Shown: piece by piece, positions 46,944 through 60,769 of the stretch
How the letters are laid out: each line of letters begins with the position of its first letter
Numbering within the stretch: the first letter of the stretch is position 1
Source of the DNA: Arthrobotrys musiformis
Lineage: Eukaryota > Ascomycota > Orbiliomycetes > Orbiliales > Orbiliaceae
Assembly: GCA_036971715.1 (NCBI GenBank)
Contig: JAVHJL010000005.1
Location: forward strand, 2,790,001 to 2,854,000
Length of the DNA stretch: 64,000 nucleotides
Reading direction: 5' to 3'
The notes under the pieces: model-generated
What the model was told of the DNA's origin: nothing
Database searches by the model: none
What the model saw: only the letters and a program-made list of their open reading frames with translations
Translations under genes and position numbers: made by a program

Positions 46944-47613
46944 TCATATTCTATCGATGTCGACATCAGATGTGTCGTCGTCTTCACCTTCAATGCCAAA
47001 GTCCACACCTCCATCGTCCATGCCTTCGATATCAAATGTGCCCTCATTGATCTTTGCCGATTCTGGCAACTCTCCATATGCCTTCAGGTTCCTAGCTTCA
47101 TCGGCGGTATACTTGAGGATGACATCACCCTTTTCGTCTTGGTAATCTCGAAGGGAGAGGAGGATAATATCGCCCTGGTTTATCCAGACCTGTGGGGAGA
47201 ATCCGAGATGTTAGAAAGAGTTTATGGGACCCAGGCAGGAACTGAAAAGGGAGATGTTTTAACCTTTTTCCGAAGCTTCCCTCGGATATGAGCCAACCTT
47301 TTCTCGCCATCGAAGCACATTGCTTCGAGCCTACCGTTACCAAGCATTTTTGTGACTTGGGCATATTCTAGGACGAGCATTAGAAGCAAAGATTACATCG
47401 AAGAAACTTATGGGCGTGCCCACGTGTATCTACATACCTTGGCCGTCTTCTTTAAAAGTAAGTTCTCTTTTTTCATTGTCGTTCTCATTCTTCCCTCTAC
47501 GACGATTTTTGCCGCCCTGTATTGGTAAAGATGACCATCAGCCCGGGTTCGCCACCTTAGCCGCCTCTATGGGTCAGAGGAAAGAAACAGACCTTTCCCT
47601 TGTTCTTTGGCAT
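46944..47613 (-). CDS. TIF11: Translation initiation factor eIF1A
   Basis: Binds the A site of the 40S subunit and, with eIF1, promotes scanning and start-codon selection. Exons 47593-47613, 47438-47516, 47264-47367 and 46944-47189 give 149 residues (yeast Tif11 is 153). Basic N-terminal tail MPKNKGKGGKNRRRGKNEND, then the OB fold: RELTFKEDGQEYAQVTKMLG, NGRLEAMCFDGEKRLAHIRG, KLRKKVWINQGDIILLSLRD. An acidic C-terminal tail ends in DDTSDVDIDRI, matching the family's conserved DIDDI-like end that contacts eIF5B. Four exons, the first of seven codons, with GTCTGT, GTATGT and GTTAAA donors. Confidence 0.95.
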
Positions 47614-48014
47614 GTTGACTATATAGCGTTGATGCTAACTCGTAAGATGTTGTTTAAATTGTGAGCACAGGGCTTTCGTATGTCCGGATGGGGTTTCCTG
47701 ATGGATGGTTTTTTTTCGATCTCTTGAAGCTTTGTCTGGTTGAGGTGGGATGGATTGTGGTTGGTTGAACTAACAGAGTCACCACCTTGTCTGCACCAAT
47801 TTTTAGAGTTCCCCAGGTGTGGCGCAACATGCCTTATCGGATATGCGCCACATCCCCTCCCACGTCATGCGCCACGGTACTCTCGCCACACTAATTACTC
47901 GAGCACAGCTTCATGCGCAACCATCGCGGAACATTGCCTTCCCAGCGCGCGGAGACCTGATCTGACCTTTCTCCCTATCCACCAAACCCTAGTCGCCAAA
48001 CATCAATACTGTGA
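47614..48014. promoter_or_regulatory. Divergent promoter region eIF1A / CNL1-like gene
   Basis: 401 bases between the two start codons. Several GCGCCAC/TGCGCCAC units occur at about 47820-47875. Confidence 0.5.
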
Positions 48015-48532
48015 ATGGCTTCCCACGACGAAAGACGACAATCATCCCGAAACTCCATCTCTTCCAGCGATGCCGAACTTATAAGGGACCATTCGCGGCG
48101 GTTGGGGTTGGCATCCCCATCCCCATCCTCCGCATCTAGCCAGTTGCTCGACCCATCCACAGTCGGCGCCCTTTCCTCCCACTTTGACCAATTATTAGGG
48201 GCAATAGCGGGGAGGATTGAGAGTGTTTGTACTACACATTCATTGATATATTCATCCTCTTCCTAAATTTATGCTTCCTATAAGCGCTTCTAACTCCTTG
48301 CCCGCCTTCGAGATGGCAGCTTTCAGAGCAAACCCGAGTTTCCACCCAACAAAGCCACCGGCAGCACCTATCCGCCGTTGACAAGGCCACGGCTGAGATC
48401 GAACGGTTCAAAGAAATATTACATCAGATCGACGAGCTCGAACTAGAATTCGACCGCATCCGCCGAATACAAGAAATTGTATCCAGTTTTAAGTCACGGG
48501 TCGCAACACTAGAACGAAGGTTTGGAAGATGA
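48015..48532 (+). CDS. Small coiled-coil protein, BLOC-1 subunit Cnl1-like
   Basis: Probable subunit of the yeast-type BLOC-1 complex, which acts on endosomes. Exons 48015-48224 and 48320-48532 give 140 residues. The N-terminus is Ser/Arg-rich and disordered. From about residue 55 a helical coiled coil begins (GALSSHFDQLLGAIAGRIES) and continues through KATAEIERFKEILHQIDELE and LEFDRIRRIQEIVSSFKSRV to the end. The join IES/LSEQTRVSTQ keeps the heptad-like pattern; an alternative donor one frame earlier with a later acceptor would change only two or three residues. Size, layout and the FDRIRRIQEIV segment recall fungal Cnl1, but short coiled coils are hard to assign by eye. Confidence 0.7.
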
Positions 48533-49253
48533 CACTCGTCTTCAACTACCTTCGGTTCATTAGGCATGCCATCGCCTTGACATTCGATTTTTTTGTTTTT
48601 GGACAATTTTCCGTATTAGCAGCGAGATGGCTACGATCGACACGCATGGAGGCCTCGGAACTTGCCCCTCGTTCCAAAAAGCGCCCAACAACATGTCTTA
48701 TCAGATCAGCCAACTTGGCTGATAATATTCTCCGAGTACTACATAGTATCCTCGATTCTGTCTACGAAAAACCACTAGGCCGTCCGGTGCCAATTATAAC
48801 TTTGTGTATATAGTAGCTGCGCTACATTGGTGTTTTACGGTCCTGCAGGTAGGCACACCCTCAAACTTATCTTCTCCAGGTCGTGGATTGATTGGCATCT
48901 TGTGGCGCTGACTGCGAAAACTGGGTGCTGATTTACAGACCTCTGGTCAATAGACAAAAAATACTGTTTTTTGCCCTTTCTTTTTCATGTACTTCCAGGT
49001 TTGGAGGGTTGGCCGCAGCACAACACCTTCCCCCTTCCTAAAATGCCCCGAAAAACAAATACAAGGCAAAGAGACATACATAATAGAGAGCCGGAGCAAA
49101 CGAAACTTGGATTGAGTAGGAGTACATGTTTGGATTATGCGGAATTATTTGCCGTATGAGCAATTTTGGAGGGTGGGAAGTGGACAGTGTTTGCAAACAA
49201 CACCCGAATGAACCTCCCCTTGCTCTTTGGAGTTGTCCAAACCTCTGAACTGT
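48533..49253. other. Convergent intergenic region CNL1-like / SUB2
   Basis: About 720 bases between two 3' ends. An open frame at 48529-48813 has no recognisable domain and overlaps the upstream stop, so it is not called. Confidence 0.6.
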
Positions 49254-51334
49254 TTAAGTATTCATGTAACTAGGAAGTGGAGGGGTTAGTATTCATGCAA
49301 ATCAGCGAATGAAGCCTTGGAGCGCTTACCGACTGGCGTCAATTCCACCCTCGGGGAATTGTTCCAGTTGGACCTCAAACCGTTCCATAATCTTGTCCAA
49401 AACTTCAGCATCCTCCTTGCTGCTCACGAAACTAATGCTCAACCCCTTGGTACCGAATCGTCCAGCGCGACCGACCCTGTGAAGGTACGAGTCAGGATCG
49501 GCGGGGAGGTCATAATTTATAGCAAGATTGATACGTTCGATATCAATCCCACGGCCAAAGACATCCGTAGCTACACAAATACGTTTGTTGAATTCCTTGA
49601 AAGACGTGTAGCGTTTGATACGTTCCTCCTGTGATATACCCGAATGCACAGCGATGGAGGGGAAATTACACTCCACGAGCAGCTTGTTTAATTCGTTGGC
49701 GCGGACAGTTGACTTGACGAAAATGATGACTTGGTTGAATTCAAGTTGATCCAGAAGATCATTCAACTTGCGGTTCTTCTCCTTCTCGTCTAGTTTGATA
49801 TAGTATTGTTGTAGACCGTGGAGCGTGAGTTTTGTTTCGTCATCAACAAAGATTTCGAGCGGCGATTGCATGAATTTCTTGCATATCGGTCGAATATCTT
49901 GCGATAGTGTGGCGGAAAACATCATAACTTGTTTGCTCTGGGGAGTCGCCCTGAATATTTCCTGAACGTCGCGGCGCATATCTATTTGTCATATTTAGCA
50001 AGTGCGTTCAAAATTGACTAAAAAGCAAACCCGCTTTCTAGGAGGATTATTGTACGCACCGACTTGATCAAGCATCTTGTCACATTCGTCTAGAACGAAG
50101 GCTTTGACACTACCAAGGCGCAAGTGTTTGTCTCGTACAAGCGCATTAAGTCTCCCAGGGGTCGCAACAATGATGTGGGGGTGCGTGTCTTTGTTCTTCA
50201 AGACTTCGATATCTTTTTGCATTGGCGTACCACCATAAAAGACACTGCATTTGACCTCGGGCATGTACTTCGAGAATCGCGTATACTCGTTGCGGATCTG
50301 ATAGGCCAGTTCACGTGTGTGGCACATTACCAGGACTGACGTCTCCCCTGCAACTGGATCAAGCTGTTGAAGTGTAGTTAACACGAATACCGCTGTCTTC
50401 CCCAATCCAGACTTCGCCTGGCAGAGGACATCGGTACCCAGAATTGCCTGTGGAATGCAGACTTGTTGGACTGTAACAAGCAAAGTTGGTGTTAGATGCG
50501 AATTATCAAAGATGACTCGACTCGGAGCCGAGCATTAAAGCCGAAAGGACAAGGGCCAAACTAAGCAAGTAAGGGGGGGGTAAAAGATAAGGATCTCGAA
50601 TAAAGCGAACGTCCGGGAATATCAAAGAAGCAGGTGGTGTAGAATTATGGTACGGCATGACCACGATACGACACCCCACCTTTTCGACCACTGTGGGATA
50701 CTCGAATCGGAGCCGCAGGTTACGAGGTCCAGAACGTCCATGGTAGGATGCCGATTATGATGCGACGGGTCCCTTGAGTAGCCGGTAGTTTTCTCCCCGA
50801 GATTTGGCTTTGCGCGCGTGGCGTCAAGCAACCCGTACAGTCTGAAGCCCAATTAGGGCTTCGTCCACCCAATAAGCCCACGGTTAGGCGATAATAGCTC
50901 CCATTCTGAATATTCCATCCGTTTTGCATATTTCTCGGCTGGATCGAGCTGGCGTTCGTACGTTTTCTCATCCCATTTTGGGAAATCACAGAGAATTATC
51001 GGCCTTTTGAAAGCCTACCGGACGAAATCTATCTTGGTGCAAGGAACAATAGGGGAGCGGACATAGCAGGAGAAGTAGACTGACCCTCGGAAGGATGCTC
51101 GAAGCCGCAGTCAACAATTGCTCGGAGGAGTTCTGGTTTCAAGAGGAAATCGCGAAAGCCGGTGCTATGTATTCCGACGTATGAGCCCTTTTTATCGGCT
51201 TGATTCGATGCCGCCGTCTCGGTTTTTTGTGTTTCGCCATTGCCGGATGCTCCAGCCGCTTCAGCGGGCGCGTTCCCTTCGTTTCCGATCTCGTCGTCGG
51301 AGTAATCGATAAGATCTTCTTCGTGTTCAGACAT
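49254..51334 (-). CDS. SUB2: ATP-dependent RNA helicase Sub2/UAP56 (DECD-box)
   Basis: Helicase of the TREX complex, needed for spliceosome assembly and mRNA export. Exons 51085-51334, 50060-50470, 49330-49981 and 49254-49269 give 442 residues (yeast Sub2 is 446). Motifs: Q-motif region GFEHPSEVQQVCIPQAI, Walker A AKSGLGKT (102-109), VATPGRLN, the Sub2-specific DECD box (211-214), SATLS, VKSTVRANELNKLL, ATDVFGRGID and YLHRVGRAGRFG. The last exon encodes only YMNT after a splice-made Arg. The first intron is 614 bases, about ten times its neighbours, while protein sequence runs straight across it. The start codon lies about 600 bases from the AT-rich block. Confidence 0.95.
50471..51084 (-). 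other. Unusually long first intron of SUB2 (614 bases)
   Basis: Donor GTCAGT after the codon for Glu83, acceptor TTACAG before 50470. Composition is normal and no extra exon is required by the conserved protein. Short frames inside it have no recognisable similarity. Confidence 0.8.
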
Positions 51335-52758
51335 GGTGCCGGGTGCTAAGAGAGCTGTGCTTTCCAAGAAGAAGAAGAAAACGAATACAGGTGTCAGTAG
51401 AGTAGTAGGTATTAGCAAGGAGGATATTCGCGTACTATGTAGGTTCGATTAGGACCAGAATGGGCTAAATATGTTGTCGGCTGCACTGATCTCGACGGGT
51501 GTATATTCTCAGGTTATTAAAAATGGAGGGCGTTATGTGGCAAGTACGCGAAAAGTTGGGTATGAGTCCAAAGCAAGAAAGATCCCAACACACCAGTTGA
51601 GAAAGCAAATTAAATAAACGATACTAGTGTTTGATGTACAGCTCCCCCAAAAATCGCGACAACCTTAGAAAGCCTACAGCACCATCAATAATTGATTTTC
51701 CCTCGAAAGAAAAAAAAAACTTTTTTGTAGAACTCTGGAATTGGAATTTATTGATAATCATGTGAAACTAGGAGGCATGTCAAGCTTATGTTATGTTGTG
51801 ATGTGATTCCAGAAGGCTCTGGAGCGGCTGGCAGGTCATAGGCTGAGCAACGCGCAACACATATGACCTGTAGCGCAGTAGTTCCCACAATATTCTCTTG
51901 ACAATAAGCACCCGAAGAATATGATTATCTAACTATCTAACTTTATCTACATAAAAGCGTTGTTATGTTATAGTTTTCTTATTGTTACCGATCTTGAAAA
52001 GACAGTCTACTTAGAGAAAACAAAACAGGAAAAAATGTAATAATTATAATATATTAAGTTTTAAGTTAGGTAGTAGTTTAATTGCTACTATATTTATATT
52101 TGTAGGAAGTATATTAATATATATGTTACAATAGGTGGCGGGACTACAAGGTCGCAATCACTAACTAAGCGTAGGGGACAGAAAAAAGAGAAATTTTATA
52201 ATAAAAAAATCTATTGATTTATAATTAATGAGTTGATTACTGAAAAAGATATATTTGTTCGTATAGTATAGAATGTCTACTATTTTGGAAGATATGTAAG
52301 TCTGTAGATTTTTATATAATTGTAAAGTAGGAAGGGGACCAGCCTAATTATTCTAATAGAATTGCAAAAGCAAGGTAGGAGTAGTGCCCTACTATTTATA
52401 TAATAAAAAGCACATATTTATTTTAATTATATGATTTGATAATTTTACATTTATTTATATATTTTTAATATTTTTGTTACACCTTGCCCAGGTTTCCTTG
52501 GCAGGATTCCCAAACAAGTTTAGCACCTTGCTGGTTTCTTAATTTTATTGGTTCAGATCTTTTAGAGGGAATAATTAGTATTTGGTGGGAATTAATAAAG
52601 TTGTATGTAGAAAGTATAATATAGTTAAATAAGTAAAAGATTTATGAAATTGTTTAAGGTTTTATTATTGAGTAGTGAATTAGTAAAGGTAGTTGATAAG
52701 TTGATTGATGGAGTTTTAGGAAAGATCTGAGAACTGTTATTGTTTAAAAGGGTTTTAA
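51335..52758. other. SUB2 upstream flank and transition into AT-rich DNA
   Basis: Composition is ordinary to about 51.9 kb and then falls steeply. The region contains scattered less-degraded islands, e.g. 52479-52540 (CTTGCCCAGGTTTCCTTGGC). No gene is seen. It marks the edge of a RIP-affected block. Confidence 0.65.
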
Positions 52759-52787
52759 ATACATCAGGAAAAAAACACATTTCCATC
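52759..52787 (+). repeat. Left terminal inverted repeat
   Basis: Pairs with 60770-60798 in inverse orientation; 28 of 29 positions match, with seven consecutive A bases conserved in both copies. Confidence 0.85.
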
Positions 52788-52870
52788 TTTCCATCGGATG
52801 GAGGCTTCTCCATCCTGTTCTATTGCGCTCCATCCTGCTCCATTGCGCTTTATCTCATCTATCTTAGCCT
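52780..52870. repeat. Left subterminal CCATC/GATGG array
   Basis: Five or more CCATC units, several as CTCCATCCTG or GCTCCAT, plus one GGATGGAGG. This short stretch keeps far more G+C than the element interior. Confidence 0.75.
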
Positions 52871-55800
52871 ATCTGAATGGATTTATCTGATACTATAACA
52901 AAATTTCTATAGGTTTGTATAAGTTTTTTAGATAAGTTCCAGATTTTTAAATTTTTTTTTTATATTAGAATTATTATTAGTTATATTAATATTTGATTTT
53001 ATATTTTTTTTGTTATAGGAATATATTTTATTTTAGATATTGAGATTAATATAAATATTTAGGAAATATAAATAGTCTTTGTAGTAGATTAAATGTGCTA
53101 AACTTAAAATGGTTTAAATAAGAATAATATTTTAATAAGATTAATGATTTTTCTTTTTATAATTAATGACTAAATATTTGTTCAGTCAAATGAAGCTGTA
53201 AGGATTTTGTATAATTCCTTTTGTAGATAATTTGAGTTTAATCATAAAAGTTAATTGGAAAGTTTTATTGCTAATTTTATTATAAAGGATAAGTAGTAGT
53301 TCTAATTAAATAATTGTTTATTTTTTAAGATTTTTATATAAGCTTATATTAGTTTTTTAGAATATAATGAAATTTTTTCGATTTTCTTTTTTTTGCTAAT
53401 TTAAATTAGATTAAATAATATGATTTGTAAAAATATTTTTTTATTAAAAGTTCTTAATTGGGATTATAAAAAATTTATATATTTGTACTTTAAAGTTTAC
53501 TAAGGTTAATGGATAGAAATCTAGTTAAAGAAATATTTAAAAAATTAGTAAAATTTTGAGATAAGTATATATTACTTATCTTAGGTTTAGTAAAGAATAA
53601 TCTTTTTTAATTTTATTTATTAGTTTTTATTTTTTTTTATATGCTAAAGATTTCAAAGTTCTTTTAAATTGAATTAAATCTGATAATTTTAATAAGATTA
53701 TACATAGCTCCATTTAGAACTCTGCTAGCTTGACTAAAACTTCATTAGTATAATTTATAAATAATAATATTTTTAATATTAATAAACATATAGTTAATTT
53801 TCTATCTATTCCTATAATATTACTTATATTAATCTTAAAATAGAAGTAAATCCAAATAAACCTATTTAAATCCTTAAATAATTTCTTCTTTTTTTACTAA
53901 TTATTTAAGATTAAAAAATCGTATTTTAAATTAATATTTATAATATTTATATTTTATGATTTAGGTATATATCCATCCTTTTTTTAATTATTTAATATAA
54001 AACATCTTTTCTATTTCTATAAACCAAATATTTAAATATTTAAATTTTTTTATAGAAATAATAAAATAGATTATTAAATATATTTTGATAAAATTAAAAT
54101 AACTTATACTATTATATTTAATTTTTATAAAAATTAGAATAGACTTTTTAGCTTTTTTATAATAATTAAAATAAAATTTATTAATTTTGGAAATTTCTAA
54201 AACATTTTCAAAATCTTCATCTAAATCCTTTTTATTTGATAAAATTTTTAGCAATTTTATTGTAGTGTATTAAGTTCCTATTTAGATTTTTTAAAATTCT
54301 TTAAAAATATCCTTTATATTATAAAAAATTTGCAATTAATTTTATATATCTATAAGAATTTGTTTAATATATGAAAAATAAATTATATATAAAATAAAAT
54401 TTATAAAAGCATTTATACTAATTATAACTTAAGTAAATACAAATTTCTCTAAGTTCAATAGATCTTTTAAAATACTTATTATAATTATAATAATAATTTT
54501 TATAATAAATCTTATTTTTTTACTTTACTATTAAAAAACCTATATATAGCTTTTATAAAATAATTAAAATCCTAAATAAGCTGATATAGAAGTTTAATAC
54601 TTATTAAAAAACTTTAATTATTTATATTTTTTAAGAAATTTAATTAACTAGTTTATAAGATATTTTATTATATTTAAATAAATATAGTATAAAAAATCTA
54701 ATTTATATAAATTTATTATAATAATTCTGAAATTCAGAAAAATTCCTATTAAGTTTATAACATTTTCCTACCATAATTAGTCTTTTTCAAAATTATTATT
54801 ATTATTTAATTATTTAGCATAAGAATTGTAGTTTTATTCAGGATACTGATAAACTTAATCAAACTTTTAAAAAATATAAATAAATACCATACAAATAAGA
54901 TAAGTTTTAGGAATTATATTAAAAAAATTTATATATTTTATATAATTTATTAACTATTTATATAATTAAAAATAATATATTCGTTAATATTTATTTTTAT
55001 AATCTATAAAAAAACTTATAAAATATTTATTCAAAAATTCAAGAATTTGTTTTATAAGATTTTAGATTTTAAAATCAATTAAATGTTTTTCCAAAATCCA
55101 AAGCAGTTTTTTCTTTAGTGAGATTAATAGTAAAGTAAGTAATATCCAAATATTCTTTAAAAATTAATTTCAATATTTAGAATTTATATTATTAATGGAA
55201 ATATATATTAACCAAGTTTTTTTATTTTTGGAAAAATTAGAAAGATGAATAAAGTTAAAAGTATAAAAAATTGATATAAGATTATAATTGGGTAGTAAAA
55301 ACTTTTATTATAAATATTATTAATCTACTATCCATAATTTAATAAATTATTTTTCTCCAATTTTATTATAAATTTTTTTAAATATAAAATGTATTTGTAA
55401 TACATATATATGTTATTTTAATAAATATGTAATAATTTCTATAGGATTTTTATAAAAATATTTTAAACCTGGATAACCTTTAATTTTAAAATCAAATATC
55501 CTTTTTTTAAATAAATCTATTCTAAAATCTTTATTTATTTATTGAATTATTTAATAAAGGTTATATGAAAATTTGAATAAACTTGAACTAATTTTTCTTA
55601 TTATTGAACCTATTTTATGATTAAAGTATTAATTAATGGCTATTTAAGAAATATCTTCCTCAATAAATTATTTTACTAACTTAAAAATTTCTAAATTAGT
55701 AAAAAAGAATTATAGATTTTCCCTTAATTGGGTAATTATTAGATTTAAGAAGGACTTAAATAGAATATTAGTATTCCTAATTGAAAAAATTAATCTAAAA

Positions 55801-58800
55801 ACAAATATTTCTAATTAATTAAATTATTAAATATTAGAATTTTTAAACATTTTATTTTTTTATAAATAAAGAACTTTTATAGCTATATTATACTTAATTA
55901 GGTTTTCCTCAACATTATTTAGATCTATAAGTAATTGCAAAAATTATAGTTTTTTTATTATAATAAATTTTTTTATTTTATTTTCTAATAAAGTAAAAAT
56001 AAAAGATTTATATTTTATTTCAAATAATTTTTATATTATTTAAAAAATTTAAAGGAAGCTTAAGAATAAATATAATATTTAAATAGGCTGTTAGTGATTC
56101 TAGATAGTTTCCAAAAGTCTAAGAATATAATAATATAGTTTTACTAATTTAAGAAAAATTAGTAAAATATAAAATTTAATAGAAAATTATATATATACTT
56201 AATTTAAATTTATATAAATCTGTAAATGTAATATTATAATACAAAATCAAATATTTATTCTCAACACTAATTATTTAAAAAATTTAATGGTTTTTACAAT
56301 AATAGAAAAACTAATATAAATTTCTAAATAATCAAAATATGGATATTCAAACTCTATATAATTTTTATAATTTTATTTACTTTATGTATTGATATTTATC
56401 TTAATTAAAGTATTAATATATTATTAAATTTTTTGTAAAATTTAAAAAGAGTTTTATAATTATATAAATTAATAGAAAACAAAATATAAGCTATAGAAAT
56501 ATGATTTAAAATTTCTAAAATTATTTAAAAATAGATTTTAGTTATTAAATTGCATATATTTGCGATTTTATTATAAGTAATTTTGATAGATTATAATAAA
56601 ATTTCTAAAATATTATATAAAATATTTATATTTCATCAAAACTATGTATATATTATAGTTTAAAACTTTTTTTATATAATATTAATGTTTATTTATATTA
56701 TTATATATTAACATATTCTTTCCTTTCTTGTACTTATATATTACTATAATAAAATTGTATAAATAACCCCCAAATTTCCTAAATCTTCAAAATACAATCT
56801 TAATTATAAAATAAAATTCCTTTTTTTTTATTTCTTTCAAAAATAAAATGATAGATGGTACCAGTATCAATACTGAAAAAAACTGTATAGTTAAGTTCAA
56901 AACCTTTTTATAACCATAAATAATTAATAAAATTAAAACTTAATTTTCTATAAATAAAGATAAATTTAATCTAATCTAATTAGTATTACACAAAAATATT
57001 GAATAGATCTTCCAAAACTATAATCCAATTATTTATATAAAAATAGAAGCTAGTATTAGAATTATTTGGCTAATAATTTTTAAAAAAGTCTGGCTTTTTC
57101 TTTATTTTATTTATATTATAAAAGAGTTTAATAATCTTCTCTCTACTACTATTAATCTAGATAATAATAATAATTATAAGATAACTGTATAAACTTGTAA
57201 AAGAAAAATCCATACTATTGATGAAATGGTAATTATCTTTAGCAAAAAATTAAAGTTAAAAGAAAAGGTTAAGATTTTAAAAGCTAAGGTTTTTATTAAA
57301 AATATTATTAATATTATTACTAATATAGACTTTAATAGGGTAATTAAAGTACTTAATTAGTTCTATATAAGTTAAAAAATTCCTAAAAAAATAAAGAAGA
57401 GAGAATTAGAGTTTTCTATTAATTTGGAGTTAAGTTAGGATGAAGTTGGTAAGTTTTCTTATAATCTTATTTATATTTATCTATGAACTTATAAATTTTT
57501 TAAAATTAAAAAATTAAAAAAATTAAAAAATTAATGTAATTTATTTATAGATTAAGCTAAGAAACGGGTTTAGACTGTATACAACCTTTTTTAATTTATA
57601 ATAGGCTGGTTAATAGAACTAGATACCAATCTTACTATCCTAATTATAAAAACTCTACTAATTTTTTTAGCAACTTTCTAATATAATATAATAGATATTG
57701 TAAAATTTATTAGCTTACTTAAAAAACCAACCCTTACTAGTCTTAAAATAATTTTTACAAACCTTCTACAAAACAATAAAAATCTTCAATCAATTTAAAA
57801 ATTTACAAAAAATAAATTAGTAGAATATAATCTACTAAAAAATAAACTAGTAGCTATAACTACAATAATTAGTGGAAAAACTAATATAATCCCTCCTAAT
57901 ATATTTCTATACTCCAATGCAGATGTTCTAACTTAGTTAGTTTACTACTAGAATTTGAAGAACATTTATTTAATAGTGGTTTTTTATAGAACTATTAAAA
58001 TTAATTCACCCCAACATACCAAACCTAATTTAACAATCAAGATTTTACTTAATTAATTTATATTTAAGATTTAGAGTATTTTATACCCTATAAAATATAT
58101 TTTATATATAAGTTTAATAAAATCTATTCCGTTCTAATATAAGCACAATAAAAGAAATCTAATATTTACATAGCCATTTATAAATAAACATCTTAGATTT
58201 TTTTATTTTTATTTTATATATTTCAAAAACTTTTAATTTATGAAGTTAATCATAACATAATTACAATATAAAAATTATTATCTAATTAAGACCCATTCAG
58301 TTATCACAGCCTATTTAGGAAAATATTATATATTATATATTACACCTCTCTATTTTATTACAAAAACCCTTTTTTTTTAAAAAAAAAAAAAAATATTTTG
58401 AAATTTCTATTTTATCAAAATTAGATTTTATACTACTATTTACCTTTTATCCAAACTAATCTATTAACATCTTATTACATTTTCTCATAGATCTATATCA
58501 ATCTATAAACTTAATCTTTATTTATTTTTTATTTTATATAATCTTTAAAGCTTCAATTTAGTCTTAAATAAATATATATATTATCTAAACAAATTTTTAC
58601 TAATATTATACCTAAAAAAACTAAAAATACAAAAATTATTAAAAAAAAAATTAAATTTCGAATAAAACCCACAAATCAAAATAAAAAATCAACAACAATT
58701 AAAATACCTACTCTAGTTTTTACAGAAACTCTAAATATACATCATTACCTAATATAATAAAAAATATAAAATTTTCCAATTTATTTTAAGAAAATTTAAT

Positions 58801-60512
58801 AACATTAATTTTTAAAATATAGTAACCTATACCTATACTAATCCTAATATCATTAATTCAAAACTCCTCAAATATTAAATTATCCTACAACAATAATTTT
58901 TATCTAAATAAAAACTAACATATTATAATTATTTTTGATAATTTATTAATAGCAGAAACAGGATTTATAAAGAAATCAACAAAACTATCAACAACTTATA
59001 TAATCCTTTTAGTAATATTAACATTTGAATATTACTAAGTAAGAAAAAAGAGTATAAAGTTTATTAAAAAAATTAAGTAAATTAATACTTATAAAATTTA
59101 TATTTATAAAAAACTTTTTTTTTTTAAAAAACTCATACTAATTTTAAATAATCAAATTTAGATTTTATAATAGCCAATTAAATTTTATCTAAAATTTTTA
59201 ATATTACACCATCTTAATTTATTTTATAATTAGATTATATAAAATTTTTTTAAATTATCTTTATTATAAATTAATCCCATAAAAATCACACCAAAGCATC
59301 TAATATTTTAAAAATTTATAAAAAATATTTTAACTTACTTTATATAAAATTTAATATTTATTATATTACAATAAACCCATATCCAGAAAATATAAAGATT
59401 TAGAAAATCTAAAAGCATATATTTATTTTTTAAAACCTTGCACAAATTTCTTTTTAAAAGTCAATATTTATTTAAACTAATTAATATATTTTTAATATTT
59501 AAAATCATATATCAAATATTGTTTAAAAAATTATAAAGCATAAATATATTCTTCCTTATTCTAAACAAATTTACACCAAATAAATCAAATATCTTCTAAA
59601 AAATAATAATTTCTCTTAAAAAAAGATTTTTAAAAAATAAATAATAAAAACCTAAATATATTTACAAATAGATTATACTAACCTTCAATAAAATAGTTTA
59701 CTACCACAATTCTACTCTCTAATTATCTCTCAAATTCTAATCAAATACTATTATAATACCCCCAATAATTACTAAATTAAAAATCTAATTCTACATACTA
59801 AAATTAATAATATTAATATTTATTAGATCATTATAATTATTTAAGTAGTTTTAAAACATTTAAAAATAGATTCTATAAATTCAATATATACATTAAAATC
59901 TTTAAATAATTAATATAAATACTATTAATTTTATAAAATAAATATAAACTAATATAAAATTATAATAATCCAATATAATTAATTTCTAAAATATTAAAAT
60001 AATTATTAATTAAAATATAAAGTTTATATTATATCTTCCATTTTAATACTAATAAAATAAAAACTAGACTCATATAAAATTTTTAAAACTAATAAATAAA
60101 TTATTTACATTTTAATAAAAAATATTTAAAAAAGATTAAATATAAAGAATATTTTACTTTTACAAATTAAAAAAAATATAAAAACCAAAAAAAAAAAAAA
60201 TATTTAAAAAAAACCTATACTAATTTATAAATCATAAGAACAGATTTAAAAGAAGCTTATATCAATTTCCTCCTTTTTTATTATTTTAAATTTAATACTT
60301 TTGATATATAATATTTCCTTTTATACCTATATAACAACATTATAAACCTGTATATATTTCTTTTATCTAAATAGCGCATTTTAGATTTTAAAATAATGAA
60401 TAATAGAAATTTTATTTTTCATAATTTTTGCAACGAATCTTTTAATACCCAATATAGGTCTGTACAATATTTACATAAATCCAAACAAGATAATTACAAT
60501 AGAATAAATTTC

Positions 60513-60769
60513 GTAGGATAGAAATTTTTTCTTAGGATGGAAATTCTTCCATAAGATGGAAACTCGTTCTTAGGATGGAAACTCATTCTTAGGATGGAAA
60601 CTTGTTCTTAGGATGGAAACCCCTGAACGCGATGAAACTATTTCAGTACGATGCAGAGCCTCCATAGGATGGAACAGGCTTTATTGGATGGAATAGGCTC
60701 CATCCGGAAGGCAGGTTTCCATCTTGCCCAACCTACCATAATCTCCATCGGATGGATGCGATGGAGCAT
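60513..60769. repeat. Right subterminal GGATGGA array
   Basis: Contains three to four near-identical 19-20-base units of the form TTCTTAGGATGGAAAC(T)C between about 60528 and 60621, then further GGATGGAA/CTCCATC motifs up to the inverted repeat. It mirrors the CCATC array at the left end. Confidence 0.8.

Noticed and set aside
48529..48813. 94-residue frame just after the CNL1-like gene
   Set aside because: Overlaps the stop codon of that gene and shows no recognisable family; probably 3' flank.
50506..51418. Small frames inside and upstream of the SUB2 first intron
   Set aside because: The conserved Sub2 protein runs directly across the intron; no conserved motif in these frames.
53988..54254. 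88-residue Lys/Ile/Phe-rich frame in the AT-rich block
   Set aside because: Expected by chance in RIP-degraded DNA; no domain.
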